DNA of 29,005 nucleotides. Source: UBA6197 sp047638075 (lineage in GTDB: Bacteria; Pseudomonadota; Alphaproteobacteria; Rhodobacterales; Rhodobacteraceae). The stretch lies in the NCBI RefSeq assembly GCF_047638075.1, contig NZ_JBLJBV010000068.1, positions 1 through 29,005 of the forward strand, given 5' to 3'. Each line of letters begins with the position of its first letter. The first letter of the stretch is position 1. A program made the translations under genes and the position numbers. This document shows positions 1 to 6,137 of the stretch, in pieces. Below the pieces are notes generated by a model. That model was given only the letters and a program-made list of their open reading frames with translations, had not been told where the DNA came from and searched no databases.

Positions 1-310
1 ACAATTTGTGATTGTCCCAAAACATCCAGCGCAAAACCTCGCGCCGCTCGGCCGCGGATCGTCCGCCCAGTTTGCCGGTCTTTGAACTGACGTAGTCCTG
101 GATGACCGCCGACTGCGACAGCACCGTATCGCCATCGACCAATACGGGCACCTCGCCCATTTCGTTGATCGCCTGATATTCAGGGGTGCGCGCTTCGCCG
201 TTGAAAAAATCTACCCAAATCGGTTCCCATTCCATCTCGGCCAAAGACAGCGTTAATGCCACCTTGTAAGAGCTGCCCGATTCGCCAAAGCAGTATAGTT
301 TTGCGGTCAT
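1..310 (-). CDS. Glutathione S-transferase family protein (partial, N-terminal ~103 aa)
   Basis: The minus-strand frame opens with ATG at 310 and stays open to the left edge, so only the first ~103 residues are present. The protein begins MTAKLYCFGESGSSYKVAL and continues with the thioredoxin-fold pattern of a GST N-terminal domain: a beta strand, helix 1 (SSYKVALTLSLAEMEWE), the cis-proline strand (GEVPVLVDG, residues 51-59) and the glutathione-contacting LSQSAVIQDYV segment. The family conjugates or reduces substrates with glutathione in the cytoplasm; the substrate cannot be inferred. It lies downstream of, and on the same strand as, the acyl-CoA dehydrogenase and small-protein genes, but a 268-bp structured spacer separates them, so it probably has its own transcription start. 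Confidence 0.9.
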   Translation of the reverse strand, partial: MTAKLYCFGESGSSYKVALTLSLAEMEWEPIWVDFFNGEARTPEYQAINEMGEVPVLVDGDTVLSQSAVIQDYVSSKTGKLGGRSAAERREVLRWMFWDNHKL

Positions 311-355
311 GGTGCCAGCCTTTCAAAGGGGCCGCCCGATGGCAGCGGGGAATTT

Positions 356-383
356 GAGTATTTGGGCCAAAAAAAAGCCCAAA
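356..383 (-). repeat. Intergenic motif copy 1 (minus orientation), T-run + GGCCCAAATACTC
   Basis: Read on the minus strand this is eight T, then GGCCCAAATACTC. It also contains a 7-bp inverted repeat, TTTGGGC (361-367) against GCCCAAA (377-383), with a 9-nt A-rich loop. It lies 46 bp upstream of the GST start codon. It matches motif copies near 531, 25999 and 28746, and forms an inverted pair with the one at 529-553 (two mismatches and one A-run indel over about 24 bp). Confidence 0.75.
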
Positions 384-452
384 CATAAGACATTCTTAAC
401 CTTAACAAGTCAGCATCGAAGGTGCGGTACAGGCTGGAGAGCCGATGACCGT

Positions 453-542
453 CCAAAGAAAAGCCATCCCGGCCCGTTGTGGAGCGCCCACTTAAGCCCG
501 ACCGGGGCAGGGGCCGGGATGCGCCGTTGGCTTTTTTTTTGG
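453..542. ncRNA. Strongly folded intergenic element ending in a T-run (bidirectional terminator or small RNA)
   Basis: An 11-bp perfect inverted repeat pairs CATCCCGGCCC (465-475) with GGGCCGGGATG (511-521). Inside the 35-nt loop two short hairpins are possible (GTGG/CCAC and CCCG/CGGG). As an alternative outer closure, AAAAGCC (459-465) pairs with GGCTTTT (529-535), and this stem can extend imperfectly through the nine-T run to 453-454 / 541-542. Read on plus it ends in a nine-T run; read on minus it ends GGCTTTTCTTTGG, so it could terminate transcription both ways. The nearest minus-strand gene (579-791) ends just upstream. An independent small RNA is possible, but no promoter was identified. 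Confidence 0.45.
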
Positions 543-553
543 TCTAAATACTC
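529..553 (+). repeat. Intergenic motif copy 2 (plus orientation), T-run + GGTCTAAATACTC
   Basis: GGC is followed by nine T and then GGTCTAAATACTC. It is the inverted partner of the copy at 356-379: its reverse complement differs from that copy at two positions plus one base in the homopolymer. The two copies bound a 198-bp segment that contains the folded element at 453-542. No target-site duplication is evident outside the pair. Confidence 0.75.
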
Positions 554-578
554 CTGCATCGATTGGCCCCCCCCCAGT

Positions 579-791
579 TCACGCTTTTCTGTCGCCCAAT
601 TCCGCCTGAAATAACCGGAGCCTATGGGCAAGGTTCTCTTGGTCGGTGACAGAGCCAAAATTTTCGAACAGGAAGGTCAGCGCCTCGTCAGTCGATATTT
701 TGGCGTCGGCGGCGAAGCGCTGCAACATGCGGTAGGCGTCGTTTGTCAGGGCTACGGGAAATCGACGGGTCAGGCGCAGGCGTTTGGGCAT
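579..791 (-). CDS. Small conserved-looking protein, ribbon-helix-helix-like (70 aa)
   Basis: ATG at 791 is preceded by AAAGGAG about 8 nt upstream, which decides this start over a 19-residue longer reading that begins inside a hairpin. The 70-aa product begins MPKRLRLTRRFPVALTNDAY. It has a basic N-terminal strand, then two helices (about 18-29 and 33-44) separated by KISTDE, then a charged C-terminal helix. That strand-helix-helix order resembles the ribbon-helix-helix DNA-binding fold of Arc/CopG proteins, but no characteristic signature is certain, so a DNA-binding role is inference. It sits 60 bp downstream of the acyl-CoA dehydrogenase on the same strand, with a perfect stem-loop in between. 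It may be co-transcribed with that gene. Confidence 0.7.
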   Translation of the reverse strand: MPKRLRLTRRFPVALTNDAYRMLQRFAADAKISTDEALTFLFENFGSVTDQENLAHRLRLFQAELGDRKA

Positions 792-807
792 GTGGGTCTC
801 CTTTTGG

Positions 808-842
808 CGATCAAGGTGGAAACGGTCTTTCCACCTTGATCG
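808..842 (-). promoter_or_regulatory. Perfect 15-bp stem-loop between acyl-CoA dehydrogenase and small RHH-like gene
   Basis: CGATCAAGGTGGAAA (808-822) pairs without mismatch with TTTCCACCTTGATCG (828-842) around a 5-nt loop. On the minus strand it lies 9 nt after the acyl-CoA dehydrogenase stop and ends 16 nt before the start codon of the 579-791 gene, directly upstream of its AAAGGAG ribosome-binding site. No T-run follows on either strand, so it is not a typical intrinsic terminator. It could stabilise the upstream mRNA's 3' end, cause partial termination, or insulate the downstream start. Confidence 0.7.
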
Positions 843-851
843 GTGCAAAGC

Positions 852-2630
852 CTAGAACTGATCTGCGGAAAGGGCCATGACCGGCGCCGCGCCCGAGATG
901 ATCCGCGCCAGATGGGTCGCGGTCATTGGCAGCTGTCGTGCCATATAGTAGCGACCCGTGGCGATCTTGGTTTCGTAAAAGGCCTTGTCCGTGGTCCCGC
1001 CTTGCAACGCCGCATCGGCGGCCCTGGCCATGCGTGCCCACATTAGCCCCAGGCAGACATGGCCGAAAAGATGCATGAAGTCATAAGATCCAGACAGTGC
1101 CGCGTTGGGGTTTTTCATACCCTTTTCCATAAAGAACATGCCCGCTGCCTGAAGGTCTTTTGATGCCGCTTTCAGCGGGTCGAGGAAACTCTCTTTCAAG
1201 GCCTCGTTGCCCTCGTTCTCCTTGAGGAAGGTCTTGACCATATCAAAGAAGGCCATCACATGTTTGCCGCCGTCCTGCGCCAGTTTGCGGCCGACAAGAT
1301 CCAGCGCCTGAATGCCGTTGGCGCCCTCATAGATCATCGTGATCCGGGCATCGCGCACGAACTGCGACATACCCGACTCTTCAATGTAACCGTGGCCGCC
1401 GTAGACCTGCTGGGCGTTTACAGCGGTTTCAAAGCCTTTATCCGTCAGGAAGCCTTTCAGCACGGGGGTCAGCAGGCTGATCAGCCCTTCGGCATCGGCG
1501 TCATTGGCGCGATGGCTGCGGTCGATCAGATGCGCGCCCCATAAGGTGAAGGCGCGGGCGCCCTCCAAAAAGGATTTCTGATCCATCAGGGTGCGGCGGA
1601 TATCGGGATGCACGATCAGCGGATCGGCCGGGCCCGACGGGTTTTCAGCCCCGGTCACGGCGCGGCCTTGAAGCCGCTCTTTGGCGTAGGCGACCGCGTT
1701 TTGATAGGCGCCGACCGCTACCGCGTAGCCTTGCAGACCGACACCCAGGCGGGCCTCGTTCATCATGGTGAACATGGCGCGCATGCCTTTGTGTAGATCG
1801 CCCAGAAGGTAGCCCGTCGCGCCATCATAGTTCATCACGCAGGTGGCATTGCCGTGGATGCCCATTTTCTCTTCGATATGGCCGACGGTCACGGCGTTGC
1901 GCGCGCCCAAGGTGCCGTCTTCCTTTACCAGAACCTTCGGCACGATGAATAGTGAAATGCCTTTGGTGCCTTCGCCGCCGCCGGGGGCCTTGGCCAGCAC
2001 CAGATGGATGATGTTTTCGGCCAGATCATGGTCGCCAGCCGAGATGAATATCTTTTGTCCGGTGATCTTGTAGCTGCCATCATCCTGCGGTTCGGCCTTG
2101 GTGCGCAGCATGCCAAGGTCGGTGCCGGCGTGGGGTTCTGTCAGGTTCATCGTGCCGGTCCAGTCGCAGCTGACCATCTTTGGCAGATAGGTGCGTTTCT
2201 GGTCCTCGGTGCCATGCACATGGATCGCCGAGTAGGCACCATGGGTCAGGCCCTGATACATGTTGAACGCCATGTTGGCCGAGACGAACATCTCGCCTAC
2301 GGCGGTGCCCATGACGTAGGGCATGCCCTGACCGCCATATTCGGGGTCAAGATCAAGGGCGGTCCAACCGCCTTCTTTCATCGCCGCAAAGGCGGTATCA
2401 AAGCCTTCTGGCGTATGCACGACGCCGTTTTCCAGCACGCAGCCCTTGGTGTCGCCTACGGCGTTCAGGGGGGCCAGCACTTCTGATGCCACTTTGCCTG
2501 CCGCCTCCAGGACGGCTTCGGTAAAGTCGCGCTCCAGTTCCTCATAGCCCGGAAGACCGGTTTCGGTGACTTTCAAAACCTCGTGCAGAACAAACTGCAT
2601 GTCCTTGGTGGGGGCGGTATAGCTGGTCAT
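852..2630 (-). CDS. Long-type acyl-CoA dehydrogenase (DmdC/FadE-like, 592 aa)
   Basis: FAD-dependent acyl-CoA dehydrogenase that introduces the alpha-beta double bond into a CoA thioester. The order is an N-terminal helical domain (~1-155), the middle beta domain with the FAD-contact stretch MNLTEPHAGTDLG (161-173) and GQKIFISAGDHDLAENI (191-207), the helical C-terminal domain with QQVYGGHGYIEESG (407-420), and a ~130-aa extra C-terminal segment seen in the ~590-aa class. The likely catalytic base is Glu435 in MIYEGANGIQ, the residue reported for DmdC (3-methylmercaptopropionyl-CoA dehydrogenase). The length and MTSYTAP start fit DmdC homologues of roseobacters, but straight-chain acyl-CoA is equally possible. 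GGGAGA precedes the ATG. It lies 24 bp after a LiuR-like MerR gene, which likely controls it. Confidence 0.92.
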   Translation of the reverse strand: MTSYTAPTKDMQFVLHEVLKVTETGLPGYEELERDFTEAVLEAAGKVASEVLAPLNAVGDTKGCVLENGVVHTPEGFDTAFAAMKEGGWTALDLDPEYGGQGMPYVMGTAVGEMFVSANMAFNMYQGLTHGAYSAIHVHGTEDQKRTYLPKMVSCDWTGTMNLTEPHAGTDLGMLRTKAEPQDDGSYKITGQKIFISAGDHDLAENIIHLVLAKAPGGGEGTKGISLFIVPKVLVKEDGTLGARNAVTVGHIEEKMGIHGNATCVMNYDGATGYLLGDLHKGMRAMFTMMNEARLGVGLQGYAVAVGAYQNAVAYAKERLQGRAVTGAENPSGPADPLIVHPDIRRTLMDQKSFLEGARAFTLWGAHLIDRSHRANDADAEGLISLLTPVLKGFLTDKGFETAVNAQQVYGGHGYIEESGMSQFVRDARITMIYEGANGIQALDLVGRKLAQDGGKHVMAFFDMVKTFLKENEGNEALKESFLDPLKAASKDLQAAGMFFMEKGMKNPNAALSGSYDFMHLFGHVCLGLMWARMARAADAALQGGTTDKAFYETKIATGRYYMARQLPMTATHLARIISGAAPVMALSADQF

Positions 2631-2654
2631 CTCTTTCTCCCTATCAACAGGCGG

Positions 2655-3056
2655 TCAGGTGGCGGGCGCGGCTTTTTCGGCGTTGGCAAGCTCTTTTTCG
2701 CCCCAGGCAATCTGGTCGCTCAGCTCGGCAATTGCCTGACCAAGCTCTTCGTGCTGGCGGGTCATTTCAGCCAGGCGTTCGTGGGCAACAACCAGCGTCT
2801 TGGCCAATTGTGTGTGCTGCTGGTCGCCCATCGCATAAAGATCCAGAAGCTGGCGAATATCCTCAAGGCTGAAACCAAAACGCTTGCCACGCAGGATCAG
2901 TTTCAATCGGCCACGGTCACGCCGGGTAAACAGGCGCTTTTGCCCCTCGCGAATTGGAAACAGCAGCTCCTTTGACTCGTAAAAGCGAAGCGTGCGGGGC
3001 GTTACGTCGAATGCATCGCACATTTCGCGGATTGTCATCACATCATCATCACTCAT
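2655..3056 (-). CDS. MerR-family transcriptional regulator, LiuR-like (133 aa)
   Basis: An N-terminal MerR winged helix (MTIREMCDAFDVTPRTLRFYE, about residues 7-27, then the wing with RLFTRRDRGRLKLILRGKR) is followed by FGFSLEDIRQLLDLY and a C-terminal coiled-coil dimerisation helix of about 55 residues. The absence of conserved cysteines argues against a metal-sensing MerR. The RLKLILRGKRFGFSL block resembles LiuR, the proteobacterial regulator of branched-chain amino acid and acyl-CoA degradation genes, so an acyl-CoA-type signal is likely but inferred. GAGGGGC lies upstream of the ATG. It is followed after 24 bp by the acyl-CoA dehydrogenase, and its own promoter lies in a spacer rich in TGACG/CGTCA repeats. 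A paralogue is encoded just upstream. Confidence 0.9.
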   Translation of the reverse strand: MSDDDVMTIREMCDAFDVTPRTLRFYESKELLFPIREGQKRLFTRRDRGRLKLILRGKRFGFSLEDIRQLLDLYAMGDQQHTQLAKTLVVAHERLAEMTRQHEELGQAIAELSDQIAWGEKELANAEKAAPAT

Positions 3057-3078
3057 GCCTTTGCCCCTCGGGTGTGTG

Positions 3079-3210
3079 TCGTAACGTCACCCTAACGCAA
3101 ATCGGATCTCTTTGGGCAGCTTACAAGCGAAGTTGACGTGCGCGTCACTATAACGTGACGTCACTAACGGCGATGACGTAATGTCAGGAAAGATTGACGC
3201 TGCGTTACGC
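3079..3210. promoter_or_regulatory. Cluster of inverted TGACG/CGTCA repeats, putative MerR (LiuR-like) operators
   Basis: The 180-bp spacer between the two MerR genes holds repeated ACGT-centred sites: TAACGTCAC at 3082-3090; TGACG/CGTCA with 4-nt spacing at 3134-3147; the perfect palindrome GTGACGTCAC at 3155-3164; TGACGTAATGTCA at 3174-3186; and TTGACGCTGCGTTACGC at 3194-3210. LiuR-type MerR proteins are known to bind ACGT-containing palindromes (TTTACGT-type half sites), so these are plausible binding sites for one or both regulators. No sigma-70 promoter was assigned with confidence. Confidence 0.55.
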
Positions 3211-3236
3211 AACAATGTGACGCGAGGGAAGCGCCA

Positions 3237-3605
3237 TCAACCCTTGAGCGAGGCGGCGGTTTCATCGCGCAGGCTGCGCAGATCAGCGATGGTTACGTCC
3301 AGATCGCTGCGCTGTTTTTCCAGCACGTCCAGTTGGCGGTCGGCCAGTTCGATCCAGACGTTGTATTGTTCGTGCGTGCCCTTTTCGCTGTAAAGCAGCA
3401 GCCATTGCCGCACCTCTTCCAGCGAAAACCCAAAGCGACGCCCCCGCATGATCAGCGTCATCCGGGCCTGTTCGCGCGGCCCATACCAGCGGGTGCGACC
3501 TTCCTTTTGGGGGTGCAACAGCTCGATATATTCGTAATAGCGTAGGGTTCGCGGCGTCACATCGAACCGCGCGCACATTTCCTTGAAGCTCAACTGATCG
3601 GCCAT
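3237..3605 (-). CDS. Second MerR-family transcriptional regulator, LiuR-like (122 aa)
   Basis: A paralogue of the downstream regulator with the same plan: SFKEMCARFDVTPRTLRYYEY helix-turn-helix region (about 5-25), a wing with TRWYGPREQARMTLIMRGRR, then FGFSLEEVRQWLLLY and a coiled-coil tail ending SLKG. The start at 3605 (MADQLSF) is chosen because GGAGGC sits 6-7 nt upstream; an ATG four codons earlier would bury that site inside the gene. No cysteine pair for metal binding is present, and the ligand is unknown. The two MerR genes lie head-to-tail with the TGACG-repeat spacer between them, suggesting cross- or autoregulation. The ATG faces away from the thioesterase operon that begins at 3777. 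Confidence 0.9.
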   Translation of the reverse strand: MADQLSFKEMCARFDVTPRTLRYYEYIELLHPQKEGRTRWYGPREQARMTLIMRGRRFGFSLEEVRQWLLLYSEKGTHEQYNVWIELADRQLDVLEKQRSDLDVTIADLRSLRDETAASLKG

Positions 3606-3776
3606 CGGTGCCTCCATGCCGGGGCACGCTAGCGCGTTGGCGCGGGCGACTCAACCTTGAACGTACGCGGTATGGTGTCTTATCGCGGTCCGAGGGAATG
3701 ATGGGGCGACGCGACGATACCCCTTGCAGCAGCCCGATCAAGACGGAATAGTCACCCCAACCGCCAGGAGAAGCCG

Positions 3777-4241
3777 ATGAGCGAACATAGCGACAGCCCT
3801 GACTGCACCGATGCCCAAGCCCGTTTTGCGCGCCAGTTCATCGAGGCGATTCCCCATTCCCGCGCATTGGGGATGCAGTTGGACATGATCGGCAACGGCA
3901 CTTCGGTCATTTCGATGCCCTATGATCTGCGGCTGGTGGGGGATCCGCGAACCGGGGTAATTCACGGCGGCGCGGTTTCTGCGCTGATGGATACCTGTTG
4001 CGGTGCCGCCGTGATGAGCCACCCCGAGGCGCCCGCCGGCACTGCCACCATTGATCTGCGCATCGACTATATGCGCGCAGCCACCCCGGGCCAGCGGATT
4101 ACCGCAAAGGCAAGTTGCTATCATGTAACCCGCAGCGTCGCCTTTGTCCGCGCTACGGCCTATGATGACGATGAAACCCATCCTGTCGCCAGCGCTACCG
4201 GCGCCTTCACGATCGAGCGTCCGAAAAAAGCCAAGCCATGA
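3777..4241 (+). CDS. PaaI-family hotdog thioesterase (154 aa)
   Basis: A single hotdog-fold domain of the 4HBT/PaaI type that hydrolyses acyl- or aroyl-CoA thioesters in the cytoplasm. The signature HGGAVSALMDTCCGAAV puts the glycine-rich helix start at residues 63-65 and the probable catalytic acid at Asp72. The later strand TIDLRIDYMRAA is the usual PaaI-type substrate-site strand. CAGGAG precedes the ATG. It overlaps the next thioesterase by 4 nt (ATGA), indicating translational coupling. The nearby acyl-CoA dehydrogenase suggests a role in acyl-CoA turnover; the substrate is not readable from sequence. Confidence 0.88.
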   Translation: MSEHSDSPDCTDAQARFARQFIEAIPHSRALGMQLDMIGNGTSVISMPYDLRLVGDPRTGVIHGGAVSALMDTCCGAAVMSHPEAPAGTATIDLRIDYMRAATPGQRITAKASCYHVTRSVAFVRATAYDDDETHPVASATGAFTIERPKKAKP

Positions 4242-4774
4242 CCCGCACACCCGAAAAACGCCAACGCCCCGAACCCATGCAGGTGGTCAAGGCCCGCCGC
4301 GATGCCGCGTTGAAGGCGCTGCTGTCCGGCGTGCCCTATATTCAGTTTCTGGGTTTTGAACTGGACCGCCGCGGGGATGAGCTGACGGCGATTTTGCCAT
4401 TTGATGAAAAGCTGATCGGCAATCCGTTGATCCCGGCGCTGCATGGGGGCGTGACGGCCGCATTTTTAGAGGTTGCCGCCATTATCGAGCTAAGCTGGAC
4501 CTACCTGCGCGAGGATATCGAGGCTGGCCGTATCGACCTTGCTCGTCTGGACCCGCTGCACCTGCCCCGTCTGCCCAAAACGATTGATTTCACCGTGGAT
4601 TATCTACGTTCGGGCCTGCCGCGCGACGCTTATGCGCGGGCGCGGGTCAATCGGTCAGGTCGGCGTTATGCAAGCGTCCATGTGGAGGCGTGGCAAGATA
4701 ACCGCGCGCGCCCCTTCGCGCAGGCCACGGGGCATTTTCTGATGCCGCTTGCCATACCTGACGGCGATGGCTGA
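4238..4774 (+). CDS. PaaI-family hotdog thioesterase, second copy (178 aa)
   Basis: Starts inside the stop of the previous gene (ATGA overlap). The N-terminal ~30 residues are a charged extension; the hotdog domain follows, with HGGVTAAFLEVAAIIEL at 69-85. Here Glu78 takes the place of Asp72 of the first protein. An insertion around 90-105 (EDIEAGRIDLARLDPLHLPRLPK) lengthens the loop before the TIDFTVDYLRSG strand. The different acid and insertion make this a divergent paralogue, not a recent duplicate. The pair could act on different CoA esters or form a mixed oligomer, which is inference. The MATE exporter gene starts 8 nt before this gene's stop. Confidence 0.85.
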   Translation: MTRTPEKRQRPEPMQVVKARRDAALKALLSGVPYIQFLGFELDRRGDELTAILPFDEKLIGNPLIPALHGGVTAAFLEVAAIIELSWTYLREDIEAGRIDLARLDPLHLPRLPKTIDFTVDYLRSGLPRDAYARARVNRSGRRYASVHVEAWQDNRARPFAQATGHFLMPLAIPDGDG

Positions 4775-6074
4775 GCTGACCCACCGCAGGGTTTTGAATA
4801 TCGCTCTGCCTATTGTCATTTCCAATGCGACCGTGCCGATACTGGGGGCAGTGGATACCGGGGTGGTGGGGCAATTGGGGCAAGCCGCCCCAATAGGCGC
4901 GGTCGGGTTGGGCGCGATTATCCTGGCCTCGCTATACTGGGTTTTCGGTTTCCTGCGGATGGGCACCTCGGGGTTGGTTGCGCAGGCCCATGGTGCGGGT
5001 GACCGTGGCGAAGTGGCCGCCGGCCTGATGCGCGCTCTTTTGATTGCGATGGTGGCGGGGCTGGGGCTGGTCTTGCTGCAATTTCCGCTGATTTCCGGAG
5101 CCCTTCGGCTGGCCCCCGCGTCGGTGGAAGTCGAGGAAATGGCGCGGGCCTATATGGTGATCCGTATTTGGGGGGCGCCTGCCACCATTGCGCTTTTTGC
5201 GCTGACAGGCTGGCTTATCGCGTTAGAGCGGACGCGTGTCGTTCTGGTGCTGCAATTGTGGATGAACGGCCTGAATGTCGCGTTGGATCTGTGGTTCGTG
5301 CTTGGCCTTGGCTGGGGTGTCGAAGGGGTTGCGGTAGCCACGCTTCTTGCCGAATGGAGCGGCCTTGCCCTTGGCCTTTGGTTGGCACGCAGTGCCTTTC
5401 TTGACGGCTATTGGCGGGATGCGGCCCGTATCTTTGACCGCGTTCGCCTGATGCGGATGGCGCGGGTCAATACGGATATCATGGTGCGGTCGGTTCTTTT
5501 GCAGGGAAGCTTTGCCACGTTCCTGTTTTTGGCGGCGGGGCAGGGGGATGTCACCTTGGCAGCCAATCAGGTTTTGTTGCAGTTTCTGGAAATTACCGCT
5601 TATGCGCTGGACGGTTTTGCCTTTGCTGCCGAGGCGTTGGTTGGTCAGGCGGTAGGGGCGCGCCTGCTTGCCGCTGTTCGACGCGCTTCGGTGCTGGCTG
5701 CGCAGTGGGGCGTTGGATGCGCCGTTCTTTTGGGCTTGGGCTTTTGGCTTGTGGGCCCTGCTGTCATTGATCTGATGACGACATCTTCTGAGGTGCGCGG
5801 CACCGCCCGCGCCTATCTGCCGTGGATAGTGGCGATGCCGCTGATTGGCATCGCCGGGTGGATGTTTGACGGAATTTTCATTGGCGCCACGCTGACGCGG
5901 GAAATGCTGCGCGCGATGGTGCTGTCAGTGGCCATATATGGGGCCGCTTTGGTGCTGTTGGTGCCGGTTTTCGGCAACCACGGCCTATGGGCAGCGCTGA
6001 TCGTGCTGAACGCTACCCGGGGTGTCGTCATGGCGGCCCTATACCCGCGCGCCGAAGCCAAGGCCGCCAGTTGA
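4767..6074 (+). CDS. MATE-family efflux transporter (DinF/NorM-like, 435 aa)
   Basis: An integral membrane protein with about 12 hydrophobic segments in the two-bundle arrangement of multidrug and toxin extrusion transporters. It begins MAELTHRRVLNIALPIVISN, followed by the typical first-helix region PILGAVDTGVVGQLG. MATE proteins export organic cations or metabolites in exchange for Na+ or H+. ATG at 4767 is preferred over TTG at 4749; it gives an 8-nt overlap with the thioesterase stop. The overlap implies co-expression with the two thioesterases, possibly to export a product of their reaction, though the pairing may be only transcriptional. It ends convergently with trpS. Confidence 0.9.
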   Translation: MAELTHRRVLNIALPIVISNATVPILGAVDTGVVGQLGQAAPIGAVGLGAIILASLYWVFGFLRMGTSGLVAQAHGAGDRGEVAAGLMRALLIAMVAGLGLVLLQFPLISGALRLAPASVEVEEMARAYMVIRIWGAPATIALFALTGWLIALERTRVVLVLQLWMNGLNVALDLWFVLGLGWGVEGVAVATLLAEWSGLALGLWLARSAFLDGYWRDAARIFDRVRLMRMARVNTDIMVRSVLLQGSFATFLFLAAGQGDVTLAANQVLLQFLEITAYALDGFAFAAEALVGQAVGARLLAAVRRASVLAAQWGVGCAVLLGLGFWLVGPAVIDLMTTSSEVRGTARAYLPWIVAMPLIGIAGWMFDGIFIGATLTREMLRAMVLSVAIYGAALVLLVPVFGNHGLWAALIVLNATRGVVMAALYPRAEAKAAS

Positions 6075-6079
6075 CCTTG

Positions 6080-6096
6080 CCGGGGCAATGCCCCGG
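6080..6096. terminator. GC-rich hairpin between convergent MATE and trpS genes
   Basis: CCGGGGC (6080-6086) pairs with GCCCCGG (6090-6096) over a 3-nt AAT loop, 6 nt past the MATE stop codon. No T-run follows on plus, so it may be a Rho-independent-like pause or mRNA 3'-end stabiliser rather than a strong terminator. Confidence 0.45.
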
Positions 6097-6137
6097 GAGC
6101 CCCAAATCGCGCAACCACCGGCGCCTTGCGGATAAGG

